Assembly: GCA_003988855.1 (NCBI GenBank) | Contig: QYAI01000073.1 | Location: 62,001 to 126,000, forward strand | Direction of reading: 5' to 3' | Length of the DNA: 64,000 bases | From: Arachnopeziza araneosa | Taxonomy: Eukaryota > Ascomycota > Leotiomycetes > Helotiales > Arachnopezizaceae | Shown: in pieces, positions 33,201 through 44,312 of the stretch | How positions within the stretch are numbered: the stretch's first letter is position 1 | Layout of the letters: each line of letters starts with the position of its first letter | Program-made: the position numbers and the translations under genes | Notes under the pieces: generated by a model | The model's input: only the letters and a program-made list of their open reading frames with translations | The model's database searches: none | What the model was told of the DNA's origin: nothing

Positions 33201-36200
33201 TATGAGCTTTGAACCTGGATATACTTTTAGTTAGAGTACTATGGACGTTATGTTTATATTTAACACATAATTTCTGTCCAACATATGCTCTTCTTCCCAG
33301 CTTCGCGCCAGCGACTTCTCCACTAGCTACCAGCCCACTCCGGCTCCAATTTTTGTCATGAAAGCGTGGAGTTGCGTAGGAGTAGAAAAACACACAAGAT
33401 TTATAGGACCAAGAAATTGGAAGAATATGTTATAGGTTTTATTATTCCTTGCATCCAGCTACCCTTTGAATGAGTAGTATTGGACTTCTGTCTTCTTGTG
33501 AAATCACTAAGCGAGATGTGAAAGTAAATAAACAAGGCCTCGTCAACTTTTGTTCGTTTCTCCTGAAATTCAAAATACTAATCAAGTTAGAAAAATTAAA
33601 TTAACTATGAGGGCCTCCTGGCTGTTTATGAAATCGACTACGCTAAATTGTAGTTGCTCTTGTTAAGTCTTTAACATGTATATAGACTCTTCGTTCCATC
33701 AAAGAACACTTAAAATTCATTCGAAATGCGCTTTTTATTTATAAAACACATTCACAATTCTTAACAGGCTAGTTTCCAATAAACTGCTTTTTTGTTTCTC
33801 TTCTTGTCTTTGCATATTAAGGATTCTCCATGTTCAGAAATATGTACGGTCAAAATGTAGAGTCCGCAAGGCATCCCATAGTGTCCAGAACACCCAATCC
33901 GACGCGAAGCGCATACTACGAGGCGTGGTGAGTGAAACGAGTCATGAGCTCTTGATCGTCATATCTGGCGTCAAGAACCAGAAGATCCTGTCAGGAGTGT
34001 TTCATGATTAGGGGAACATCTTCAACCCGCTTGAAAACATAAACTTGAATGAGATTAAAAAAAATTTGTTGAGAATAAATGCCGTAAATATTTCTTAGAT
34101 TGTAAGGGCAAGATTAAGTGGTCGAGGTTCTATCGAGAGTTTATGTTGATATCTTTCTCGTCATCATTTCAGCCTTATTGCTCACAGAGCCGTTGCACAA
34201 GCCCAAGTTGAGTATTCGTTATGTCTTTCGGTACTCAATAAACCTGTGAGTTCCTGTAGGAATTAATAATTGAGTTCGGCATGAGCGCTTCTGTGAGTAG
34301 TTCTATTAGAATCTCAAATAGTTTCCTTCCGAGACTGATTCTTCAAGGTCCGTTTTCGTTTTGAACGACCTAATATTGCCTGCATCATGTTGTATTGAGG
34401 TCTATTGTGCTGTTGCTGCATTTTCCGTAGCCACATTATTATTCCGTGTCCAAAGTCGTTGTCTTGTATTCTTTTCATGGGTCATCGAGCTCATCAGCTT
34501 GCATCTTGTGTATGATATTGAGCATATTTATCACCCAGTGTTTGTTAAGTAAACCTCAATTATGCTTATAAACTTACATTTAGGTTTCTACTCTAGCGTC
34601 TAGGCGTATCATTCTGTATCCTGTTCATAATCCTGGAATTTTTTTTTAATCCTGTGCTCGTTGTCATTCTGTTTTCGTGTAAAATCTTATGTCGTTCGCT
34701 ATCCTAAATCTGTGTTATTCTGTATTAGAGACATCAATTTTGTAAAGCTTTGCTTCTGTTTATCATATGATCTCTAAGTGGATCTGCATTCATGCAATCA
34801 CTAAATATTCAGTTTATTGGTTCTCTTTAATAGTCTTGTGTGTTGCGCTTTGGCAATTTTGTGTCGCTTTGATGCTTGTATCTTTTTGACGGTTGTTTTG
34901 AACTTTATATTACTCAGCGTATTGTGTCTTCTTGTCAATTTGCACTTAATGTCTTCTTGACGTATTTGTCTCTATAATCATGTCTCTCGGCGGTCTGTAT
35001 CTTATCGACATATTTGTCTCTGGATGATCTTTATCAGACAATTTTGAGGCTTGAGGGCCTTATAGCATCTAATTTGATGATTCTGGGTCTTCTGTATCGT
35101 CATTGTTATCCCGTAGCTTGTACCGTTGCCCAGTTTCGGGTTTATCAGTTTACTCTCGATTCATCAGCGTTCATACTGTCTTGTTGAGTTCTGACTTAGT
35201 GATCTTTGAAGAATTGCCTTGATTCATAGCCCAAGGACATTGAACTTTCACTTTGAAAAAGAAATTGTAGAGGAAATGGAAACGCGAGAAGGTGGATGCG
35301 GTTTACATAGATAAACTCTGATGAACTTCGGGAAGCTGACGAGAAGATGTGAGTATGATGAATTCATGATTTTTAAGGTGCTTGCTGAGAACTTTGATAG
35401 CCTAGGTAAAGCGATTTAGTCAAAATTTATTAACCTAAATTTTGGTCGGATGATTGAAGAAAATCTTTTCTGGGAGCAGGTAGGTTTTAAGATAGTGCCG
35501 CTGAGACAATAATACCAGAAATTAACAATTGTTAATTTCACAGAATAAGAATAAGGAGTGCTGAGAACCTTGAAAGAGAAGACGTTTTTTTTCTTCAAAA
35601 GAAATAGCTCCAAAGCTGTAGGTTTTTGATAACGAGTGAAAGTTCAGTGGCCTATTACCTTCGAAGGGCAGACAACCGGAAACTTGAGCGGTTTGCCATT
35701 AACGAAACACTAAAGCCCGCTTGTTTCATCTCGTCATATCTCCATTCTTCTAGTTGTTAAGTCACTGAAACAGCTTTGTCACGTGAATCTGAACTGCGGA
35801 AGTCCGAGCAAATCGAGGGCAGTGCGCATGCTATGGAATACCGGTAAATAACCCGTTGATATGAATCCTAGAAGAAATCAATCTATCAAAGAGATCTCGG
35901 AGGTCCCCATTTAGAAACAGCCTCATTGTGGCTAAGGTAGGTACACGAGAAGCAAGTGATGGGTCGTCGTGCAAACGTGTCCTGAGCCTCGCTAAGTCCT
36001 GTAGCCTCTCCTGATGCAGGGATAACCTACTCCTATCGAAATAGAATTCACCCCTTTGTCTTTCCAGAATTCTCCTGCAAAAGCTTCAACGGAATTTCTT
36101 CACTAATTCCGGTTGTCTTTGCCATTCCAGCTGCGTGGTCTCATGCAGAGATGATTGCCCTTGTCAACTAATACATCCTTTTAATTCACGACACCTTTCT

Positions 36201-36339
36201 TCTGGACCCTCGTTTTTATCCAGCCCGCGTCTCCTTGCGCGCTGTTGGGAGCAAAACCAGGCGATTCCTCGAGTACACACAGATTGTTGTGTGATAAGCT
36301 CGAGTTTCTACTTCTTTGCACACAATTTCATCTGCGAAT

Positions 36340-38797
36340 ATGGCTGGAGAAAAAGGAGCTGTTGCGTCCGGCTTGGATGCAAACACTGAAGTTACCCGCA
36401 GGCGCAATGTGCCATCTAGCTCACCCAACGGTGGTACGATCAATAAAATAGAGCTGGACGAAAAGAAGACGCAGGTGAAGAAGGTAAGTTGCTTTACGGA
36501 TTTGGCTTTGGCCGTTGGTACCAAGATCATGAAAACAAAGCTAATCGGATCATTTCTAGTCCCAGCAACCTGTCCTACAATTCCTTGACGAATGGGAATT
36601 TCTCATTGCTCCCATCATATTCACAATCCTGGCATTTTTCACCCGATTATACAAAATTGGACTCTCACCTATTGTGACTTGGGATGAAGCTCAGTATGGC
36701 GCTCCTTTCTCAGCCTTGTCCACCAGATACTGACCAATTACTCTAGTTTTGGAAAATTTGGTTCACATTATATAAAACGAGAATTCTACTTTGATGTTCA
36801 CCCTCCTCTGGGAAAGATGTTGGTCGGATTGTCCGGTTACTTGGCAGGCTACAATGGGTCATTCGAATTCAAGTCAGGAGAGAAATATCCAGAAGAGGTC
36901 AACTACACCTTCATGCGCGCATTCAATGCCTTTTTCGGTGCTGTCTGCATCCCACTGGCCTATTTTACCGCTCGTGAGATGAATTTCAAGAGGCCTGCTG
37001 TTTGGTTCGTTACTTTGATGGTTCTCTGCGAAAATTCGTATACCACAATTAGCAGATTTATCCTCCTCGATTCTATGCTCCTCTGCTTTACATTCACGAC
37101 AGTCTTATGTTGGGCAAGATTCCACAGACTTCAAAGTAAAAGCTTCAGCCCCGAATGGTTCCTCTGGCTTGGTTTGACTGGCCTCAGCATCGGCTGTGTT
37201 TGCAGTGTCAAATGGGTTGGCCTTTTCTGCACTGCGTTAGTTGGATTGTACACAATTGAGGACCTCTGGAATAAGTTTGGTGACCATAAGATGCCGAAGG
37301 TATGACTGGCTCTAAGTCAAGTATTCTTTATGTTAACAAGAATAGGTTGAGCTCGCTGCTCATTTAGTTGCTCGAGTTGGTGGCTTGATCGTTATTCCCA
37401 TTGTAATCTACATGTTATCGTTCGCCCTTCATTTCGCGATCCTAGAAAACAGCGGTCCCGGTGATGCTCAGATGAGCTCCTTGTTCCAGGCAAACCTCAG
37501 AGGTACCGAGGTAGGAAAGGATAGTCCTCTCGAAATCGCTTATGGCTCCCGGGCTACCATCAAGAACATGGGTTACGGTGGAGGACTTCTCCATTCCCAC
37601 GTTCAAACCTATCCTGAAGGCTCTACTCAACAACAAATCACATGTTACCATCATAAGGATGCGAACAACGAGTGGTGGTTCTATCCAAACCGCTTCGACC
37701 CCGAGTTTGACCCCGAGGCACCACTTAAATATGTTGGAGATGGTGATGTTCTCCGGCTGATCCATTCCCAAACTGGCCGAAATCTCCATTCTCACGAAGT
37801 CGCTGCTCCTGTTACAAAGGCTGATAGAGAAGTCTCTTGTTACGGAAACACTACTGTAGGCGACGAGAAAGATCACTGGAGCATGGAAGTTGTCAAGGAT
37901 GTGGCCTCAAATGATAGAACTAAAATCAGAACTTTGACCACTGTCTTCAGACTCAAGCATACCGCTCTAGGTTGCTATCTTCGAGCTGGCAATGTCAACT
38001 TGCCACAATGGGGTTTCAAACAAATTGAAGTCACTTGTGATAAGAATAACAACCCAAAGGATGTCTACACTCACTGGAACGTTGAGGCTCACTGGAATGA
38101 GAAGCGTGAGTTGGCCTTTTTATTGTGTCCTTTCTAAATGCTAACGATCATAGTTCCTGCTGCTGATGCTGGAGCATATAAATCGCCGTTCTTGCAAGAC
38201 TTTATTCATCTTAATGTTGCTATGATGACCTCGAATAACGCACTGGTTCCAGACCCTGATAAACAAGACGATCTTGCATCTCAATTCTGGCAATGGCCCA
38301 TCCTTCACGTTGGTCTTCGTATGTGTGGCTGGGATGACTCCATTGTCAAGTACTTCCTTCTGGGCAATCCTCTCGTCTACTGGGGCTCTACTGCATCTCT
38401 CGGCTTAGTTGGCCTCCTCGTCGTCTGGTATCTGGTTAGATGGCAACGAGGCTATACCGAACTAAAGCAACAGGACATCGACCAAATCCACTACGCAGCT
38501 ATCTATCCCATCATCGGCTGGTTCCTTCACTATATCCCTTTCGTCGCAATGGCTCGTGTCACTTACGTTCATCATTACTATCCCGCCCTTTACTTCGCCG
38601 TCCTCAATCTCGGCTTCCTCACTGACTGGATTCTCCGAAACCAGGCCAAGCAGATCCAATACACCATCTATGCCGTTCTGTACGCCGTCACTGCCGGTCT
38701 GTACATCTACTTCATGCCAATCTGTTGGGGAATGGAGGGACCAAATAAAGCTTTCAGCTATATGAAATGGTTTGAGACATGGAGAGTGTCTGATTAG
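36340..38797 (+). CDS. PMT2: Protein O-mannosyltransferase, PMT2 subfamily
   Basis: Transfers mannose from dolichyl-phosphate mannose to Ser/Thr of secretory proteins in the ER membrane. Exons 36340-36483, 36560-36693, 36747-37299, 37346-38105 and 38154-38797 give 744 residues, the usual PMT2 length. The catalytic Asp-Glu pair lies in TWDEAHFGKFGSHY (Asp90, Glu91) and is followed by FDVHPPLGKML. The central MIR region begins GGGLLHSHVQTYPEGSTQQQ and CYHHKDANNEWW, the PMT2-type signature. Multiple membrane helices flank it, and the protein ends FETWRVSD. An alternative ATG at 36316 is possible. The second intron splits the codon inside DEAHFG, so splicing is needed to rebuild the active site. 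Downstream neighbour Rna1 is convergent. Confidence 0.92.
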
Positions 38798-39244
38798 AGA
38801 GTTCATCATTCTCTATATTATTACTCGGAGAAGAGTGGGAATTTGTTGGAGCTCTGCCCTCTTAAAATAGGGAACATTTCTTTTGTTTGGCGAGTTGGTC
38901 GAAAATTAGGCATGGATGAGGTTTACACGGAAGGGAAGAATCTCACTCGTGTTGAAGGATAACACCATAGGTAGATTTGAAAATCAACTCCTAATTTTGT
39001 ATGAATATTTTACCTTGTCTTCTACTTCGACAAGGGCATATTCTGAATTTGTGAAGACTGGGCAATATATTTGATTCCTCATTCTATGCGCAACGAATGC
39101 TCCATGTTCTCTTATTTACGCATACTAGAACTCTAGGTAGGTAATTCAAGTGCACTTTGTACGATTCGGGTATATGCTTTTTTCACTTCAGCCACTCCAC
39201 CAAAGTTCTACTCCTTCCGCTCAAAAAGCAACTCCTCTCAAACC
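38798..39244. other. Convergent intergenic spacer
   Basis: 447 bp between the PMT2 and Rna1 stop codons, AT-rich, holding both 3' UTRs. Nothing else seen. Confidence 0.5.
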
Positions 39245-40573
39245 TCAAATCGCTGCCTTCTCCAACTTATCAGCCAGCGCGTCAACCTCCTTATCCTGTA
39301 CCTGAACAGTCGGCTGCTCTTGTGCTTCTTCCTCCTCCTCAATCAGCCGCTCCCTCAACTCCTCCGCTTCTTCTTCTTCTTCCTCCTCCTCATCTTCTTC
39401 GTCGCTCTCGTCTTCAAGATCACTCAAGCTATCTAATCCCCAGTCGTCTTCATAAATGACATCGCCTGCTAGCTTCTCCTTACGGGCTTCTAGCAGCTCG
39501 CGCAGAGCCATGACAGACTCATCCTCCTCAGAAAACTTATTGCCATTCAGCTCAATTTTCTTCAGTGCGGGAAGCCCACTTTCAGCTGCTTTGGCGAAGG
39601 CTGCAACACCCTTTGCGGTGATGTCATTATACTGTAGGCGGAGGAGTGAGAGTTTGCTATTCTTTCCCTTTGCTAAGGAGTTGGCAACAAGTACTCCTCC
39701 CTTAGCACTCAATAAACTGTCTCCTACCCCGAGCTCTTGAATCTCTGTCCACTCCGGTGCCACAGTTGCTAAAGCTTTTGCGCCAAGAATAGTAAATGTA
39801 TTGTCCTGTAAATCAAGCACTTTGATCCCTTTTGCATGTCGTAAACCATCCGTAAGCAAATGCGAGATTCCCTCTTGGCGAATACCGTTCTGAACCATCT
39901 TGACCTCTTTTACACCTGTGTGCAGGCTGTACGCCTTTGCCCAGGCAGTCATAGAGCCATTCTCCAGGCGGTTCCGCCCACAGATTACGGTCTCTAGGTT
40001 TGGGACTTCCTTGCCTGCTTTGCGCGCCGTTTCCTTTTTGGCGTGAAGAGCGGTAAGGGCGTTTGCAATGAGGATTCCGGCGTGTGGTCCTAGCCCGTTG
40101 TTGTTTAAGATGAGGTGTTGGAGGGGTACATGTGAGGAGAGGAAGGCCACGAGAGGAGCTTGTGTGTTCAGCCCGAAAGCATTGTCGTTTAGATTTACCG
40201 TGTGAAGTTTTGGGAGGGTGAGAAGAGCTGTGAGGAGGGAGGAGAGGGCTTGTGGGATCTCGTTGAGGAGACGGCCCGTGAATATATCTGCGAGGTTGGC
40301 GACCTGACGGGTAAGTGTCGGTCAGTAAAATTCGAGTAGGCAAGGGAGATAAGCAAAGGAGAAACTCACCTGTAGAGTCTTCTTTGTTTCAAGAACTTCC
40401 CCGAGAACTTTGCAAGCTTCTACTCCTAAGGTATTACCTAGAAGTCGAATCTCCTCCACATCCTTCATCTCGCGAAGCGGCTTGATATGCGCCTCGACAT
40501 CTGCGGCAGTATCGAGCTTTAAACCCTTTCCCTCTAGGGAGAAAATTTTTATAGTCTTGGTAGATGAAGCCAT
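39245..40573 (-). CDS. RNA1: Ran GTPase-activating protein (RanGAP, Rna1)
   Basis: Activates GTP hydrolysis by Ran on the cytosolic side and so powers nuclear transport. Exons 40573-40370 and 40303-39245 (66-nt intron) give 420 residues. Leucine-rich repeats run through the protein (NLNDNAFGL, HLILNNNGLGP, VLDLQDNTFT, LLRLQYNDIT, KIELNGNKFS). The key arginine of yeast Rna1 corresponds to Arg79 in ADIFTGRLLNEIPQAL, and the Asn-Asn-Gly-Leu-Gly-Pro loop is intact. The C-terminus is a strongly acidic Glu/Asp tail, as in other RanGAPs. It is divergent from Cox17, with 237 bp between start codons. Confidence 0.95.
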
Positions 40574-40810
40574 ACTTGCGAGGTTTTATCAATAAAGCAG
40601 AATATGATTTATTTTGACAAGTTGTGAGTTTGCAAAAGCTGTTCTTGGGTGGGTTGAAATGTTGGTGGGGCAGGCAATGTCAATAGACCCATTTTAGTTG
40701 CCGAAATGTTTTTCCGGTTCCGGATTTCGATTTGTCTCCTTACAAATACAACCAAGACATTTTGACTGATCGCCTGCTAAAGCCTTCAATTTGCAGACAT
40801 TCATCCAATA
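40574..40810. promoter_or_regulatory. Bidirectional promoter, RNA1 / COX17
   Basis: Only 237 bp separate two divergent housekeeping starts, so both promoters must lie here or overlap the leaders. I could not assign individual factor sites. Confidence 0.5.
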
Positions 40811-41143
40811 ATGGCTTCTAAAGTAGTCTCAATGCGTAAGTTCAAGTCTTGCAGAGAGTATCTCCTCTAATAATTGGTAGCTACCGCCACTGGCGCAAAC
40901 CTAGGCCAAGACCTTAAGACCTCTGCGGATGCAGCACCAAAAGTCAAGGTACAGCGATTTACCAATTTAAAGCAAGAGATATCTAATCAAGACGAGTAGC
41001 CATGCTGCGTATGCAATGAAGAGAAAGCTTCGAGGGACGACTGCATGCTGTTTAGTAATTCTAAGGATCCTCAGAGAGATTGCGCTTCAACGATCGATAA
41101 ATACAAGATCTGCATGGCTGGCTTTGGGTTCCAACTACCATGA
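40811..41143 (+). CDS. COX17: Cox17 copper chaperone
   Basis: Delivers copper in the mitochondrial intermembrane space for cytochrome c oxidase assembly. Three small exons, 40811-40835, 40881-40948 and 41000-41143, give 78 residues. Because of these introns no long ORF reveals the gene. The last exon carries the whole signature: PCCVCNEEKASRDDC (the Cu-binding CC pair plus the first CX9C-type cysteine), then QRDCASTIDKYKICMAGFGF (the second pair). KVK before the splice plus PCC gives the expected K-P-C-C. The N-terminal ~30 residues (PTATGANLGQDLKTSADAAP) are poorly conserved in the family. It is divergent from RNA1 and convergent with SEC10. Confidence 0.95.
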
Positions 41144-41442
41144 ACTTTGAAAGAACTGGAAGCAAGATAATAAAATAGAATTGGAATCTGTACAATTAAG
41201 ACTCGGGCGTGGCATTGCTGGGGCGCATTGAGGATTGATGTATATATGTACGAATTCAAAATCACTCCACCTCTTGAGTTGCACATTCATAGACATTGGA
41301 TTAAGGTATCTGTTTCATTTTCATCATTTATTGGCAGTAACGCTGTGAGAGATGCCAATTTATACTCGTACATTGAATGTATTGCCTACAAGCTTCTTCC
41401 ATTCGAACTCCTTTGATTCCCAGGCTACAAATGATTCCAAGA

Positions 41443-44067
41443 CTATAATCCTGCGAGCACACTTTGGACTCCCACACTTCCTGAGTCCTCTCTTCTCACC
41501 ACAAAAGCTTTAAAATCAGCTTTCTGCAACTTCTTCCCCGCTCCACTAGGTTGTAGATTTCGTGACCGTTCACGGAGAGCTTCTGGTCCAATGATAAACA
41601 AATTCCCAATCTCGCTCAAAACCTCTACGCTGCTTTCAGCATCCTTAGTCAACGGCCAATCTTTCAACGTCGTTACATATTTCGATATATCTCCAGTCAC
41701 TATCAAACCTCCCGTCGCATTCACTGGGAACTTTTTGAAGTGCTCAAAAAGAAGGTCTCGAGTTCTGACAGCGAGCTCAGAGCTGAAGATTTCAAGGTTC
41801 TGGCCATCAATTGCCTGAGAAGCTAGAGTATAGACTCGATTAAGAAACCCACAGAGCGAGAGGCATGTAGGCGATTGTAAAGACTCGGCAAAGTCGGTGT
41901 CCTTTGGTCTGAAGTCGATTTTTTTCTGTCCGGCAAGCATCTTAGTGATCCAGTTCATCACAACGGTAATGGTGCTCCGTATGATAGTGTTGGTCTTTGC
42001 TTCTATCCTCTCCACACCTGACTTAGTCTGAATCTCCATGCTCCGTCGAACAGTGGTATTTGATTCAGCCAAACGTATCAAGACGGTATTGATGAACCGT
42101 GACATGACGTTCGTGATTGTGATTGCGGGCTGTAAAGAAGGGAGATATGACAGATCGGGTTCTGTTTTAGATGTCTCTTGAGAGGTGGCCTGGTCTGCCG
42201 CGGCATCAAGCGCTGTTTCGATATAAACTTGGCCCATACTTATGAGAAGTAGATTGAGTAAAGCTGAGACGTCCTTAGGTGTTTCACTTCCGCTTCCCAT
42301 CTCTAAAGCACGCCGAACACCTTCAGCCATCCACTTCAACATTCGTTTGGCGTTTGGGATGCTTAAAACACCATCTTCATCAGTAACTTCGATTTCATTC
42401 TTGTTGTCTTTGTCTGTATCTCGAAGCCCAGCAACTCTTAACATCATGGCTTTCTGAGTTGGTGTGAGCTCAGATGAATCTAAGCGATCGATGTAAGCAT
42501 CTTTTGCGGTTGCTAGCAGCTGAGTTCCTTGCTGAGCAAGGGATGCCATAAAACCAGATGGAACTTTCTTCCGCCGTGAGTGATAGATTGTGAATTTGAA
42601 CAGTAATGACGAGTACAATTCTTCCAAACTTTTCCGTTCCCGATCGATATAAGAATTACCAACAAGATACGGAACAAAGAGTTCGTCCAGTTGTTGATCA
42701 AGACTTAAGGCGGTTTGCGCTGTACAGGCTTCAGGATGCTCCGTCAAACCATGGGTTTTAAGGTCCTCGACTAGATTGTTAATGTAACTTCTGGAAGCAT
42801 GCAATGATCGTAAAAATGCTAATGATGATATTGTATCCGCTTTCTCCAAGACCATTTCTAAGCGTTGCTGAATGGACTGCTGAAATATTCTCTGGATGAA
42901 TTTCGTCAATACAACTTCATAATATGGGAATGCTCGTTTGATAATAAACGATTCGTCTTGCATAACCACTCTGATTTCATCAACCAGGGATTGTAAACTA
43001 GGCTCAACTCCTGGTGGGTCGGAATCTGGATCCGCAAGCTTGTCCCAAGTCTCGTTGTCTGTTGTCACCTCTTCAGTAATTAGTTGACTTCTATCAATGA
43101 AGAACTGATGTTGGTTGACAAATAATGCCACTACACTTGCACCACCATTGAAATCATGTAGAACCTTGGCGCATTCTAACATGTCGTCAAAATTCTGTCT
43201 TCGATAGCTGTCGTCAAACTGCTTTAACAAGTCCTTCTCCAAGGTCTCCGAGAATTTCTCAATAATTTCCCTGGTGTTATGGCCTCTGTAGCCTGTGATG
43301 CCATTAGTAACTCCATTGACCTTCTTGGAGCCATTCGTTTGCGCCCAGGAATTGGGATCAAGCCTCTGGCTCATTCTCATAAGTTGTCTAGCGATGATTG
43401 CTGCACGCACTTTGTTCTCGCCAGGACCTTGCCGTCGAATCATGTCTTCTAGTGATGTGAGTTGACCTGCATCGCTAACCTCCGTCCAACATTGTATCAA
43501 GAAATTTGCGTCCAGCGCTCGTCTTCTTTGCTTGTCCAATTCCTCGAGTCTCTCTCCAATTTGTACAGCAACATTGCCACCTCCTTCCCTACCATTTCGA
43601 TCACCTCCATTGACTCCATTAGGGTTGTTTAGGGTAATATCCAGAGTCTCAAAGGAATCAATAGACTGGTCTAATTTCCTCCCGAGGGTCTCCAAGGTCT
43701 GATCGTGAGCTATTTCAGCACGGCGTACGGATGTAAGGAGGTCTGTTTCTCGTTCTCCTAGCTCGTCTGATAGATTTGCAAGCTGAGATAGAGCATCTTG
43801 ATTTATTAGCGTATATTTAAAGCTATAGACATTGCGGCGCATACTCTCAAATGTCCTAATCAAAGGCTTCGGGTCAAATCCTTGATGTCCAGGCCCGGAT
43901 CTCCGATTCACAGGAACAGCACTATCCGCGAGATCATCCACAAAGTCTCTCACAATAAAATCTTTATTGGAGAAGCTCTCCAATGTGAAGCTGGGGCCAG
44001 TGGGGAAAAGCGACCTCCCACTTCCTCCCCCAACGCTGTTAAGGGATGCCATTGAGTTTGTAGCCAT
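41443..44067 (-). CDS. SEC10: Exocyst complex subunit Sec10
   Basis: Part of the octameric exocyst that tethers secretory vesicles to the plasma membrane, important at hyphal tips. Single exon of 874 residues, a normal Sec10 length. Diagnostic stretches are the N-terminal coiled-coil region (DELGERETDLLTSVRRAE), IGERLEELDKQRRRALDANF followed by LIQCWTEVSD, and the C-terminal RTRDLLFEHFKKFPVNATGG, LIVTGDISKY and LPLTKDAES-like DWPLTKDAESSVEVL. A Gly/Asn-rich insertion (about residues 150-165) lies in the coiled coil. Start MATNSMASLN precedes a 'FTLESFSNKDFIVRDFV' motif typical of Sec10. It is divergent from NUS1 at 245 bp. Confidence 0.93.
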   Translation of the reverse strand: MATNSMASLNSVGGGSGRSLFPTGPSFTLESFSNKDFIVRDFVDDLADSAVPVNRRSGPGHQGFDPKPLIRTFESMRRNVYSFKYTLINQDALSQLANLSDELGERETDLLTSVRRAEIAHDQTLETLGRKLDQSIDSFETLDITLNNPNGVNGGDRNGREGGGNVAVQIGERLEELDKQRRRALDANFLIQCWTEVSDAGQLTSLEDMIRRQGPGENKVRAAIIARQLMRMSQRLDPNSWAQTNGSKKVNGVTNGITGYRGHNTREIIEKFSETLEKDLLKQFDDSYRRQNFDDMLECAKVLHDFNGGASVVALFVNQHQFFIDRSQLITEEVTTDNETWDKLADPDSDPPGVEPSLQSLVDEIRVVMQDESFIIKRAFPYYEVVLTKFIQRIFQQSIQQRLEMVLEKADTISSLAFLRSLHASRSYINNLVEDLKTHGLTEHPEACTAQTALSLDQQLDELFVPYLVGNSYIDRERKSLEELYSSLLFKFTIYHSRRKKVPSGFMASLAQQGTQLLATAKDAYIDRLDSSELTPTQKAMMLRVAGLRDTDKDNKNEIEVTDEDGVLSIPNAKRMLKWMAEGVRRALEMGSGSETPKDVSALLNLLLISMGQVYIETALDAAADQATSQETSKTEPDLSYLPSLQPAITITNVMSRFINTVLIRLAESNTTVRRSMEIQTKSGVERIEAKTNTIIRSTITVVMNWITKMLAGQKKIDFRPKDTDFAESLQSPTCLSLCGFLNRVYTLASQAIDGQNLEIFSSELAVRTRDLLFEHFKKFPVNATGGLIVTGDISKYVTTLKDWPLTKDAESSVEVLSEIGNLFIIGPEALRERSRNLQPSGAGKKLQKADFKAFVVRREDSGSVGVQSVLAGL

Positions 44068-44312
44068 CGCGATTGTGCTACATCGAGTCCTGTAATATCT
44101 TGTAACTCACCTCACCCATCACCATGAGAAACTTGGTTAACTTGCGCGGCGTATTGAATTTGTTTCGTCTCTAGGGTTGTTCGCTTGAAGTTGTCGTGGC
44201 CTTGCGCCTCAGCCTCTCCAACAATTTTTGAGATCTGACCACCAAGTTCCTTCTTCTCAACTTGAACAGCTTGAATTTCTTAGATAAGGCATTTTCAAGG
44301 AAAGGCACCACG
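44068..44312. promoter_or_regulatory. Bidirectional promoter, SEC10 / NUS1
   Basis: 245 bp between divergent starts. If NUS1 starts at the in-frame ATG at 44262 instead of 44313, the space shrinks to 194 bp. No specific factor sites were assigned. Confidence 0.45.

Larger units (their letters stand above)
25915..36339. other. 10.4 kb gene-poor region
   Basis: No ORF here has recognisable protein character. From 25.9 to about 27.7 kb the DNA is GC-richer and holds the likely Reg1 leader, an (ACC)n tract and an A9C9 tract. From 28 to 31.4 kb there are patches that look like decayed coding sequence on the minus strand (see findings). From 31.5 to 36.3 kb it is AT-rich, with a degenerate word repeat near 32.0-32.3 kb and a strongly T-biased tract near 34.2-35.2 kb. 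The last few hundred bases before 36340 are the PMT2 leader. Confidence 0.55.
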
